Shown: piece by piece, positions 8,324 to 14,656 of the stretch
How positions within the stretch are numbered: the stretch's first letter is position 1
How the letters are laid out: every line of letters begins with the position of its first letter
DNA from: Pseudomonadota bacterium
Lineage (GTDB): Bacteria; Pseudomonadota; Gammaproteobacteria; Xanthomonadales; Rhodanobacteraceae
Reading direction: 5' to 3'
Length of the DNA stretch: 14,656 nt
Assembly (NCBI GenBank): GCA_021783385.1
Contig: JAJXTX010000037.1
Span: 1 to 14,656, forward strand
Program-made: the position numbers and the translations under genes
The notes under the pieces: model-generated
The model's input: the letters and a program-made list of their open reading frames with translations, nothing else
What the model was told of the DNA's origin: nothing
Database searches by the model: none

Positions 8324-9576
8324 CACTGCGCCACCGCCCGGCATACTGTTGGCGCCCGCGCCAGTGACAGCGCCTGTTCGACCACGTGCGCCCAGCTGTG
8401 GCTGGCCGCCGCGAGCTCGGCGGCACGTCCCATCTGACGGCGATGATCGGGCGCATCGATCAGCTCCAGCAGCGCCTGCGCGCAGGCGACCGGATCACCC
8501 GGCATGTATAGCCGTCCGGTGGCCTGATCCTGGATCAACTCGGCGATCTGGCCGATCCGCGGCGCCACAACCGGGCAGCCGGCAGCCATCGACTCGATGA
8601 TTTTCAGCGGCGAGAAATAGAAATCCGGATCCGGCAGGTAGGGCGCAACGCTCACGTCCATCGCATCGAGCCAGGCCGGAATCTCGGCGTGCGGCACCCG
8701 CCCAGGCAGGGTGACCTGACGCTCCAGGCCCCACTCGGCGACGCGGCTGCGGATGGTCTCCAGTTCCGGGCCGTCACCGACGGCGAGCAGCCGCAGCTCG
8801 GGCCGGATCTCCACCAGCGCCCGGAACACTTCGAGCAGAAACATCATGCCGTGCCAGGGTTTGAAGCTGCCGACGAAACCCAGCACCGGACTGCCGCCCA
8901 GCCCCAGCTGCGCGCGCAGGGCGCTGCCGCCCTGGTGTTTGCCGAAGCGCGCCAGATCCACCCCGTTGGGCAAGACGTGCACCGCCTGCTGGCTGCCGAG
9001 GATGTGCCCGACATGCTCGGCCACCGCGGCGGACACCGCCACGATCGCATCGGCTCCGCGGTAGGACTCCACTTCCGCCACGCGCGACTCGCGCTCCAGC
9101 CGCAGCCCGCGAAAGCGCCGCTGCTCCTCGACCAGCGGTGCATTCACCTCGAGCAGGCGCGGCACGCCGAGTCGCCGTGCCACGCGCACGCCGGCCCGGT
9201 GCAGCAGAGCGTGACGCTCGTACACGAGATCGGGTCGGAAGCCGGTGCCGGCGAGATGGGTCAGCACACGCGCAGAGAACGTGCGGTCATAGGCCAGCCG
9301 CGAGATTTCGCGGCGCAAGGCCAGATCGGACAGCGCGGACACCGGCAACCCCAATTCGATGCACGCCGCATGCAGGTCGGCATCGGTGACGCTGTATTCG
9401 ATGCAGGCGATCCGCGCCGGCGGCGGCGGATTGCCGCTGCCGAGCGTGGCGCAGGCCAGCAACACGTCATGACCGAGTTCGGTCGCGGCCGTGACGAATT
9501 CGCGCACATGCACCGAGGCGCCCTTGTCACCGAGTACCGGAATGCCACGATCGGGATTCATGTAGAGGATTTTCAT
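8323..9576 (-). CDS. Glycosyltransferase, GT4 type (first of two)
   Basis: A 417-residue GT-B fold enzyme. The N-terminal domain begins MKILYMNPDRGIPVLGDKGASVHV, with the glycine-rich acceptor-side loop of GT4 enzymes. The C-terminal donor domain has LGFVGSFKPWHG at 232-243, AVGDGPE at 265-271, and the donor-sugar block FYFSPLKIIESMAAG near 319-333. In that block the first glutamate of the usual EX7E pair is Tyr320 and the second is Glu328; the FYFSPLK form is seen in other GT4 enzymes, so I do not read it as inactivation. The ATG at 9576 overlaps the upstream stop (ATGA) and has GAGGT about 8 bases upstream. It should transfer a sugar from a nucleotide donor to a growing cytoplasmic-face glycan. 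Donor and acceptor are not predictable. Confidence 0.87.
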   Translation of the reverse strand: MKILYMNPDRGIPVLGDKGASVHVREFVTAATELGHDVLLACATLGSGNPPPPARIACIEYSVTDADLHAACIELGLPVSALSDLALRREISRLAYDRTFSARVLTHLAGTGFRPDLVYERHALLHRAGVRVARRLGVPRLLEVNAPLVEEQRRFRGLRLERESRVAEVESYRGADAIVAVSAAVAEHVGHILGSQQAVHVLPNGVDLARFGKHQGGSALRAQLGLGGSPVLGFVGSFKPWHGMMFLLEVFRALVEIRPELRLLAVGDGPELETIRSRVAEWGLERQVTLPGRVPHAEIPAWLDAMDVSVAPYLPDPDFYFSPLKIIESMAAGCPVVAPRIGQIAELIQDQATGRLYMPGDPVACAQALLELIDAPDHRRQMGRAAELAAASHSWAHVVEQALSLARAPTVCRAVAQ

Positions 9577-10892
9577 GAGGCGACCTCGACGTTGGTCGTT
9601 GGGTATTCGGCGGCGGCGGGGGGTGTCTGGTCGCTGACTTCGCTGCACTCATGGCATTCGATCAGCGCGTGCAGGCGGCGCGTGGTGGTCCACAGATCGA
9701 AGTCCTGCTCCAACCGCGCGCGCGCCGCGCGCGCCAGCTGCGCCGCCGCGTGCGGGTCGGCCAGCAGCCGGCCCAGCGCATCGGCCATGGCGCTCGGGTC
9801 ATTCGGCGGCGCCAGCAGTCCGGTGTGTCCGTGCTGAACCAGCTCCGGTATGCCGGACACATCCGTCGACACGACAGGGATGCCGATCGCCATCGCTTCG
9901 GCGATGACATTCGGAATGCCGTCGCGATCGCCATCGTCGGCAATGCGTGGCGCCAGCGCGAACAGATCGGCGTGGCGGTACAGCGCGATGAGCTTCGAAT
10001 GCGTCATCGCACCCTCCAGCGTCACCCTGTCCTGCAGCTGCAGCTGCGCGATCTGCGTCGCGAGGACGCCGCGCAGCGGGCCCTCACCGACGATCATGCA
10101 GCGGAAGGAGTGACCGCGCTCGCGCAGCAGCGCACAGGCCGTGATCAGATCATCGTGACCCTTCTTCTCCACCAGCCGGCCCACGGAAAGTATCAGCCGG
10201 GGCTGTGCCTGCGCAGTGGGCTGCGGCGCTTCACGCACACCGAACTGCGACAGGTCGATGCCGTGATAGACCAGATGCACCTTGCCGGCATCGGCACCGA
10301 GCAGATCCTGCAGGTAGCGGGCGTTGTAGCCGGTGCAGGTGGCGACAAAGGTGGCCGCGCGCGCGCGCCGCTGGATCACGCGCGGCGGGGTCAGGTACAG
10401 ATCCTTGGCATGCGCGGTGAAGCTGAAGGGAATGCCGGACATCAGGCTGGCGAAGCGCGCCGTCGCCGCTGGCGCATTGGCGAAATGCGCGTGGATGTGG
10501 CGGATCCCCGCATGGCGGCAAGTGCTTGCCACATAGCCGCCGCGACCGAACTGCTTCCATACCGACAGCGGGGTGGGCGAAAGGGCGGACCAGAGCATCG
10601 CTCGCAACACCGCGCCCGCATAGCGCAGCGGTGAAGCGGCCAGCATGCGGCCGTGCACGCGGGCAAGACTGGCCCACTTGGCGCGACCTTGCGGTGGCAG
10701 CGAATGGATCGGCGCGACCACTTCGCTCACCATCGGGTGATGCGGCGGCAGCTCCGGCGGCAGCAGCGAAAAGATGTGCAGCTGCGCGCCCAGCCGCTCC
10801 ATCGCGCGGATCTCGTTGAGGATGAAGGTCTCGGTCAGGCGCGGATAACGCTTCATCACGTAGGCAATCGGTCCCGCCGCAGGGTCGATCAT
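9573..10892 (-). CDS. Glycosyltransferase, GT4 type (second), colanic-acid WcaL-like
   Basis: A 439-residue GT-B enzyme. The start AYVMKRYPRLTETFILNEIRAMERLG is typical of the WcaL-like GT4 group in exopolysaccharide and glycolipid clusters. HIHAHFANAPA at 132-142 and FTAHAKDLY at 158-166 lie in the N-terminal domain. LILSVGRLVEKKGHDDLI at 233-250 and IVGEGPL at 267-273 begin the donor domain, and DGIPNVIAEAMAIGIPVV at 324-341 is the donor-sugar block, with Asp324 and Glu332 in the EX7E positions. About 30 residues after the fold (from HECSEV) look disordered. The ATG at 10892 overlaps the previous stop (ATGA) and has GGAG 8 bases upstream. It acts in the cytoplasm or at the inner-membrane face. 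Donor and acceptor are unknown. Confidence 0.87.
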   Translation of the reverse strand: MIDPAAGPIAYVMKRYPRLTETFILNEIRAMERLGAQLHIFSLLPPELPPHHPMVSEVVAPIHSLPPQGRAKWASLARVHGRMLAASPLRYAGAVLRAMLWSALSPTPLSVWKQFGRGGYVASTCRHAGIRHIHAHFANAPAATARFASLMSGIPFSFTAHAKDLYLTPPRVIQRRARAATFVATCTGYNARYLQDLLGADAGKVHLVYHGIDLSQFGVREAPQPTAQAQPRLILSVGRLVEKKGHDDLITACALLRERGHSFRCMIVGEGPLRGVLATQIAQLQLQDRVTLEGAMTHSKLIALYRHADLFALAPRIADDGDRDGIPNVIAEAMAIGIPVVSTDVSGIPELVQHGHTGLLAPPNDPSAMADALGRLLADPHAAAQLARAARARLEQDFDLWTTTRRLHALIECHECSEVSDQTPPAAAEYPTTNVEVAS

Positions 10893-12331
10893 GCCCGGCG
10901 CTCCAGCGGGGTCGCCGTCGCGCAGGAGCTTTCGAGCAGATACTGCGCGACCCGCTCGGCGCCGTTCAGGTCGATCACCGCACTGGCGGACTCCAGCAGC
11001 GGCGGCGCGGTCAGCGCGGCGGGAATCAGCGCCGCGAGTTTCTGCACCAGATCCGCGTCGGGCTCGACGCTCCAGACGGCACCCAGTTTCGCCAGCAGAC
11101 CGGCGCGCATGCGCTGCTCGGCCCGCGGTGCGGCGCGCGGTACCAGTATGGCGCGCTTGCGCAAGGCCATGATTTCGGCGCTGGTGTTGTATCCCGCCAT
11201 CGCCACCACCAGATCGGCCGCGCGCAGGCTCGGCACCAGATCGGTCGTGTAATCCACCAGCTCGACATCCGGCCGGCCCGCTGCACGCTGGCGCAAGGCA
11301 TCGCTCTCGTCACCGGGCATCAGCGGCCCGGTGACAACCACCGAATGCACGCTGCCCCATGGCAGATGCGCGAGTGCCCGCAGGTAGGCGTCCATCAGGA
11401 AGAAGCCGTCGCCACCGCCGCCAGCGGTGACCAGCACCACCGGACGTCCCTGCGGGCGCTCCGGATTCCAGCAAGGCTGCGTCTGCTCCGCGCCGGCGGG
11501 CCGAGCGTGCGCCGCGGGCGCCGCCACAACGTGTCCGCAATAGCGTACGCGCGCGCCGAGCGAGGGCGACATGCCATACCCTTCGACCACATCGAACAGC
11601 GCCCGGCTGCCATAGACGAAAATATCGTCATAGGCCTGCTCCAGCAGCGGATAGATTTCCTGCTCGCGCCACAGCTTTTGCACGGTGGCCGGGCTGTCGA
11701 GGATATCGCGCAGGCCAATGATGGTCCGCGTCTGGGGAAGCTCCCGGCGAATCAGCGCCAGCGTCGAAAGCAGTTCTCCGTTCATGCCGGCGGGGGCATG
11801 ATCGACCAGGAACACATCCGGCCGGTAGCGCAGGATGGTCTTGAGAATCAGCGCTTCGCGGTATCCCTTGACCATCCCGAACAGCTGATCGCCATCGCGC
11901 GCGGCGTACTGCTCGGCACCGGTTTTTACCACCGGTGGCAGCGGTTGAACCCGCAGGCCAGGCGGAAGATTCCACTGCTGGATGACCGGCGAACCGGTCA
12001 GCAGTCGAACCGAAAATCTCCCTTCGCACTCCAGCAGGCGTGTGGCGATGGCGAGGTTGCGACGCAGATGTCCCAGGCCGAACGTGTCATGCGAATACAG
12101 CACCACTTTCACGCTGCCGCCGGATCGGTCGGCCCGCGCAGCGTATGTCTGCCTGCGTTCATCGGCGGCGCTGTCGGCATGCTCCGGTTTGCTCACCTGG
12201 ATCATCCGGCGCGACGGCGCAGCGATCTCGGTCGACGTGCGCAGCAGGCTGTGGGTCGGAGTGGACACGCGCAGCGACACGCCTTCCACCACGCACGTAT
12301 CGGCGCCGAAACTTGTTGCATGACCAGGCAT
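10889..12331 (-). CDS. MurG-like predicted glycosyltransferase (COG4671 type), first gene of the operon
   Basis: A 480-residue protein. The recognisable fold begins at about residue 74 with VKVVLYSHDTFGLGHLRRNLAIA, the hallmark of the COG4671 predicted glycosyltransferases. The C-terminal half has VLVTAGGGGDGFFLMDAYL at 299-317 and AMAGYNTSAEIMALRKRAILVPR at 377-399, which resemble the UDP-sugar-binding domain of MurG and GT28 enzymes. It probably transfers a sugar from a UDP donor; UDP-glucuronate from the last gene of the operon is a natural candidate but unproven. The first 73 residues are polar and Ser/Thr-rich and match nothing I know. The ATG at 12331 has a good GGAG box 6 bases upstream, so I keep it; GTG 12112 directly before the fold and ATG 12205 are alternatives. 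Transcription is expected from the sigma-54 promoter 38 bases upstream. Confidence 0.82.
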   Translation of the reverse strand: MPGHATSFGADTCVVEGVSLRVSTPTHSLLRTSTEIAAPSRRMIQVSKPEHADSAADERRQTYAARADRSGGSVKVVLYSHDTFGLGHLRRNLAIATRLLECEGRFSVRLLTGSPVIQQWNLPPGLRVQPLPPVVKTGAEQYAARDGDQLFGMVKGYREALILKTILRYRPDVFLVDHAPAGMNGELLSTLALIRRELPQTRTIIGLRDILDSPATVQKLWREQEIYPLLEQAYDDIFVYGSRALFDVVEGYGMSPSLGARVRYCGHVVAAPAAHARPAGAEQTQPCWNPERPQGRPVVLVTAGGGGDGFFLMDAYLRALAHLPWGSVHSVVVTGPLMPGDESDALRQRAAGRPDVELVDYTTDLVPSLRAADLVVAMAGYNTSAEIMALRKRAILVPRAAPRAEQRMRAGLLAKLGAVWSVEPDADLVQKLAALIPAALTAPPLLESASAVIDLNGAERVAQYLLESSCATATPLERRA

Positions 12332-12337
12332 GTGACG

Positions 12338-12341
12338 CTCC
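12338..12341 (-). promoter_or_regulatory. Ribosome binding site for the first operon gene
   Basis: GGAG on the minus strand, 6 bases before the ATG at 12331. It supports the long N-terminal form of the MurG-like protein over the internal starts at 12205 and 12112, which lack an equally good box. Confidence 0.55.
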
Positions 12342-12368
12342 GCGAAAGGTGGCTGACCCTACGCCTGG

Positions 12369-12384
12369 AGCGATATTCGTGCCA
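12369..12384 (-). promoter_or_regulatory. Sigma-54 (RpoN) promoter of the glycan operon
   Basis: The minus strand reads TGGCACGAATATCGCT. The sigma-54 consensus is TGGCACG, four free bases, then TTGC and A/T. Every fixed position matches except one (C for the second T of the -12 element). The invariant GG (12382-12383) and GC (12370-12371) are 10 bases apart, as required. Transcription should begin near 12358, giving a leader of about 27 bases with the GGAG box in it. It needs an enhancer-binding activator; one is encoded at 262-1623. Confidence 0.85.
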
Positions 12385-12393
12385 ATCGAACAA

Positions 12394-12412
12394 ATGCTTG
12401 TTTTTCAAGCAT
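12394..12412. repeat. Inverted repeat directly upstream of the sigma-54 promoter
   Basis: ATGCTTG and CAAGCAT form a perfect 7-bp dyad around five T/A bases. It is centred about 45 bases before the predicted transcription start, in an AT-rich patch. It could be an operator for a second regulator or shape the DNA bend. It is too close to the promoter for a typical enhancer. Confidence 0.5.
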
Positions 12413-12451
12413 ATTCATGCACTTTTAAGGCGGCGCGCAGGCTACCGAAAC

Positions 12452-12477
12452 TTGCAGGGTGCAGGGTTTGTCTGCAA
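12452..12477. promoter_or_regulatory. Candidate enhancer site 1 (inverted repeat)
   Basis: TTGCAG (12452-12457) and CTGCAA (12472-12477) are perfect complements with 14 bases between. The centre is about 106 bases upstream of the predicted sigma-54 start, in the range where NtrC-type activators bind. It also contains a tandem 7-base repeat, GCAGGGT twice (12454-12467). That the encoded regulator binds here is inference. Confidence 0.4.
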
Positions 12478-12481
12478 CCGT

Positions 12482-12510
12482 TTGCGCGGTCATCGCGCTA
12501 CGGTGCGCAA
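12482..12510. promoter_or_regulatory. Candidate enhancer site 2 (inverted repeat)
   Basis: TTGCGC (12482-12487) and GCGCAA (12505-12510) are perfect complements with 17 bases between, centred about 138 bases upstream of the predicted sigma-54 start. The arms resemble those of site 1 (TTGC..GCAA). It starts 20 bases after the binding-protein stop, so a weak terminator hairpin is the alternative reading. Confidence 0.4.
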
Positions 12511-12529
12511 GTGCAGGGGTTCCGAATCA

Positions 12530-13045
12530 TCAGTGCGTCGCGCGATCCGGACACGCTCCGGCCGGCTGCAAGGATGACGCTGCAGGGAGCGTAAGCAGCA
12601 GCACGGCATGGACATCCGCGGTGACGAAGCACGGTTTCACGTAGCCGATGGCGCCGGGCGTCTTGGCCACGAATTCCACCACGGCCGCCTCGGACCCGAG
12701 CACGTAAGGGGGACTGACGCCCTGGAAGTACTGCTGATTCCAATAGTTCTGCAATCGCAATTCGCTCATGCCGATGGCAGCGCGGGAAAAGGCCTGCCGC
12801 AGCCTGCTGTCCGGCGGCAGATTGACCGGAATATAGGCATGCCCCTGCGGGTCGACAAAGATCTTCTTCAGATAGATGTTGCGCAGCATCCCGGGATCGA
12901 TCGCCTGCGCGTCGTGTGCATGGCTCGAAACGATGACCGCGATCTTCGATTCACCCGCCGGTGCAGCCTTTGCGTAACGCGCGAAGGTGCCCGCGACGAC
13001 GAGGACGCCAAGCACAACCAGTCGGCGGCTGGATAGTGACGGCAT
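12530..13045 (-). CDS. Small PstS-like periplasmic substrate-binding protein
   Basis: A 171-residue exported protein. Residues 1-27 form a signal peptide (SRRLVVLGVLVVAGTFARYAKA, cleavage probably after AKA). The mature part shows the short phosphate-binding-protein-like domain: AVIVSSHAHDAQAIDPGMLRNIYLKKIFVDPQGHAYIPVN, then RQAFSRAAIG, an NYWNQQYFQG block near 100-109, and KTPGAIGYV at 128-136. Single-domain PstS-like proteins of about 150 residues are common in proteobacteria, often without any Pst permease. No permease or ATPase is nearby. The C-terminal 20 residues (SSLQPAGACPDRATH) look disordered. It starts 3 bases after the porin stop and has no ribosome binding site of its own, so it is coupled to the porin. 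The ligand may be phosphate or another anion; a sensory role is possible. Confidence 0.75.
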   Translation of the reverse strand: MPSLSSRRLVVLGVLVVAGTFARYAKAAPAGESKIAVIVSSHAHDAQAIDPGMLRNIYLKKIFVDPQGHAYIPVNLPPDSRLRQAFSRAAIGMSELRLQNYWNQQYFQGVSPPYVLGSEAAVVEFVAKTPGAIGYVKPCFVTADVHAVLLLTLPAASSLQPAGACPDRATH

Positions 13046-13048
13046 GAT

Positions 13049-14158
13049 TCAGAACAGCACGCCGATCGAGGCCAGCACGCCGTTCGGCGCCAGCGCGGCA
13101 TTGTTGTTTCCATCACGGTATTCGAGCTTGAGCGAGAGGCCGGATTCGGGCCGGTAGTCGATGCCGAATGTCCTCAGGGTCACCCACTGGCTGGGCAGCG
13201 AATTCCGGTACCGCTCATAGCGTCCCACGGCATACAGGTGCCGCGGCAGCGGAACAACCGCCTGCACATACCCACCGTATTCATCCGGAACCTGGGGGCT
13301 GTCCGCCGTGCGCCAGATGCCCTCGCCGCTGAATTCGACGTGGCGGCCTGACCATCCGAAGTCGATGCCGGTGAGCCGGTACTGCTGCTGCGGATTTTTC
13401 AGGGCATAGCGGACGTACGACGCGCCCAGGCTCAGACGGTCGTCCAGCATGTGATAGAGAAATTGGCCGCCGATGGCATGCTGAAAGTCGTTCCTCAGCG
13501 TGCTGCTGGCGCCATAGTCGGTGAATGCCAGATTGTGGCTGCGGGTGAAGGCGAGCGCTTTGCTGTCATCCGCGAACAGCCAGTAATCGAGATCGTTGTG
13601 CATGAGGCTGACGGTGCCGTACAGCATGGCGCCGCTGGCATGGCGCGAGAAGCTGCCCGTGGTGGTCAGCGGGCGCGACACCGTCCATACGAGGGGGTCG
13701 GCATGCACCAGATTCCACTGCCCCACCGGGGTCAGGAACTTGCCGAAGCGCAGCGTGATGCCGCTGCGGGTGTGATAGTCGGCGTAGAGCCGCTCGACAT
13801 CGATATTGGCATCCTTGGTGGTGGCGTGCTGGCTGTCGATGACCAGCGCGTCGCCGAGTTCGGTTTCGCTGAAGAGCTTCCAGTGGGTGCCGATATCCCT
13901 GGACAGAAACAGGCTGAGGTCCTCGACGCTGAGCGCCGCGCGGTGTTTGTCGAGGCTGTAGAAGTGAATGTCGGCATAGCCGCCGACCCGCAACGACTGT
14001 TGCGGGAAATAGAGCCCCTGGCCCAGCTGGTAGGGCTGGGCTTGCCAGGATCCGTCCGCCGCGGCGGCACCTGCGGGCAGAATCCACGCCAGTACCGCAG
14101 CCAATCCCCACACCAGCAAATCGGCGTGATGCCGGTATCTGCGCCTCGGGTTGCTCAT
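13049..14158 (-). CDS. Outer-membrane porin-like beta-barrel protein
   Basis: A 369-residue protein. A basic N-terminus (MSNPRRRYRHH) and a hydrophobic stretch (about 14-28) lead to a signal cleavage site near Ala33-Ala34 (AGAAAADG). The mature part is a run of amphipathic strands, for example LRVGGYADIHFYSL, GITLRFGKFLTPVGQWN and LSLKLEYRDG. It ends in a terminal phenylalanine (ASIGVLF), the outer-membrane assembly signal. RFGKFLTPVG and the strand pattern resemble OprO/OprP-like and related porins, but the specificity loop cannot be judged. Together with the PstS-like gene 3 bases downstream it forms a two-gene uptake-like unit. A weak sigma-70-type promoter is suggested at 14188-14216. There is no clear ribosome binding site before the ATG. 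Confidence 0.78.
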   Translation of the reverse strand: MSNPRRRYRHHADLLVWGLAAVLAWILPAGAAAADGSWQAQPYQLGQGLYFPQQSLRVGGYADIHFYSLDKHRAALSVEDLSLFLSRDIGTHWKLFSETELGDALVIDSQHATTKDANIDVERLYADYHTRSGITLRFGKFLTPVGQWNLVHADPLVWTVSRPLTTTGSFSRHASGAMLYGTVSLMHNDLDYWLFADDSKALAFTRSHNLAFTDYGASSTLRNDFQHAIGGQFLYHMLDDRLSLGASYVRYALKNPQQQYRLTGIDFGWSGRHVEFSGEGIWRTADSPQVPDEYGGYVQAVVPLPRHLYAVGRYERYRNSLPSQWVTLRTFGIDYRPESGLSLKLEYRDGNNNAALAPNGVLASIGVLF

Positions 14159-14187
14159 GACGGCATGCGCCTGTGACGTGAGGTCCG

Positions 14188-14216
14188 ATGATGTGGGATT
14201 GGGTTGCGTGAATCAA
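14188..14216 (-). promoter_or_regulatory. Possible sigma-70 promoter for the porin unit
   Basis: On the minus strand TTGATT (14211-14216) and CATCAT (14188-14193) are separated by 17 bases. The -35 box is fair and the -10 box is poor. A start near 14181 would leave a leader of about 22 bases. Confidence 0.3.
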
Positions 14217-14308
14217 CGCCGACCGACCCTCACCGGGGCGCCATCAGCGCCGCGCATGCAGGCTGAGGATGCGACGCGCCTGGAATCTCTGCCCAGGAGC
14301 CATCGACT

Positions 14309-14331
14309 CGCGGTACCGCGCAATCATTGCG
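14309..14331. repeat. Two adjoining palindromes downstream of secA
   Basis: CGCGGTACCGCG (14309-14320) is a perfect 12-bp palindrome. CGCAAT-C-ATTGCG (14319-14331) is a perfect 13-bp dyad that shares two bases with it. They may be operators or part of a secA 3' hairpin; neither has a T-run. Confidence 0.4.
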
Positions 14332-14411
14332 GCCGACAACCCACTAGCCGGCCGACCGACTCCCGCACATGACCAACACGCTTGCCGATGTTTCGTGGGT
14401 AGCGCCTTGCA

Positions 14412-14656
14412 TCAGGCCAGTTGGCCGTGGCAGTGCTTGTACTTCTTGCCGGAGCCGCACGGGCACAGCTCGTTGCGGCCGACCTTGGGAGCGTCGCTCG
14501 GCACCGATCGCGGGAGTGCGGCACCGGCAATCGCCGCCGGCGGGGCGCTGCCGAAGGCGTCCACCGGCGCACCGCCGCCGGTGGCCAGCATCTGCTTCTG
14601 CAGGCGCTCGGCCATGCGCATCTGCTCGGCCTCCATCGCGGCGACTTCCTCCTCGC
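14412..14656 (-). CDS. secA: Preprotein translocase ATPase SecA, C-terminal fragment
   Basis: The last 81 codons of a gene that continues past the right edge. The visible part begins [22 protein letters not shown] and ends with the SEC-C zinc motif, [21 protein letters not shown]. The pattern Cys-x-Cys-x8-Cys-His is the zinc ligand set that in SecA binds SecB and phospholipid. The linker between them is Ala/Gly/Pro-rich, as in other SecA tails. SecA drives protein export through SecYEG. Other proteins such as YchJ/YecA also carry SEC-C motifs, but the preceding helical charged segment, the linker and the terminal position fit SecA best. The motor domains are outside the window. Confidence 0.85.
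   Translation of the reverse strand, partial: EEEVAAMEAEQMRMAERLQKQMLATGGGAPVDAFGSAPPAAIAGAALPRSVPSDAPKVGRNELCPCGSGKKYKHCHGQLA

Larger units (their letters stand above)
14159..14411. other. Non-coding gap between secA and the porin gene
   Basis: 253 bases without a supportable gene. It holds a weak sigma-70-like promoter for the porin unit and two adjoining palindromes, both listed separately. No intrinsic terminator with a T-run is visible after secA. Confidence 0.5.

Noticed and set aside
6605..8437. A 610-codon plus-strand open frame antisense to the ABC exporter.
   Set aside because: It has His/Gln/Arg-rich low-complexity translation with no family signature; the minus strand carries all ABC motifs. 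It is a by-product of high GC.
11345..12577. A 410-codon plus-strand open frame over the MurG-like gene and its promoter.
   Set aside because: No recognisable domain, runs through the sigma-54 promoter region, and the composition is typical of an antisense shadow.
14284..14299. A TGGGCAG followed by TCC on the minus strand before the porin, resembling a sigma-54 promoter.
   Set aside because: The invariant GC of the -12 element is missing.

Overview
The window is a high-GC stretch from a Gram-negative proteobacterium, most likely a gammaproteobacterium. It has an ApaH-type diadenosine tetraphosphatase tail at the left edge, a SecA tail with the zinc-binding SEC-C motif at the right edge, outer-membrane beta-barrels and a sigma-54 regulatory circuit. 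A Xanthomonadales or Nevskiales relative would fit, but the window alone does not fix the genus.

Layout, left to right: the 3' end of apaH is on the plus strand (1-179). Every other gene is on the minus strand. In their own reading direction (right to left) these are: the end of secA (14412-14656); a two-gene unit of an outer-membrane porin (13049-14158) and a small PstS-like periplasmic binding protein (12530-13045); a seven-gene operon (12331 down to 3635); and a two-component pair, histidine kinase (1640-3397) and NtrC-type response regulator (262-1623). The seven operon genes are a MurG-like glycosyltransferase, two GT4-type glycosyltransferases, an MsbA/PglK-like ABC exporter, an outer-membrane beta-barrel, a histidine phosphatase and a UDP-glucose 6-dehydrogenase. 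Its genes overlap by 1 to 16 bases at every junction if the first usable start is taken, so it looks translationally coupled.

The most interesting point is how these parts fit. About 40 bases upstream of the first glycosyltransferase is a near-consensus sigma-54 promoter (12369-12384; 15 of 16 positions allowing the four free bases). The regulator encoded just beyond the far end of the operon is a sigma-54 activator with an intact GAFTGA loop. I infer a self-contained cassette. A membrane kinase senses an extracytoplasmic cue and its regulator switches on the sigma-54 operon. The operon would make a glucuronate-containing glycan or glycolipid with three glycosyltransferases and UDP-glucuronate, move it across the inner membrane with a one-component ABC exporter, and possibly use its own outer-membrane barrel. 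No Wzx, Wzy, Wza/Wzc or initiating phosphoglycosyltransferase is present, so it is not a standard capsule or exopolysaccharide locus. The product is unknown and the circuit is inferred from sequence only.

The three larger non-coding gaps (3398-3634, 12332-12529, 14159-14411) are all under 300 bases. Each carries inverted repeats that are described individually. No tRNA, rRNA, insertion sequence, CRISPR array or integrase was seen.
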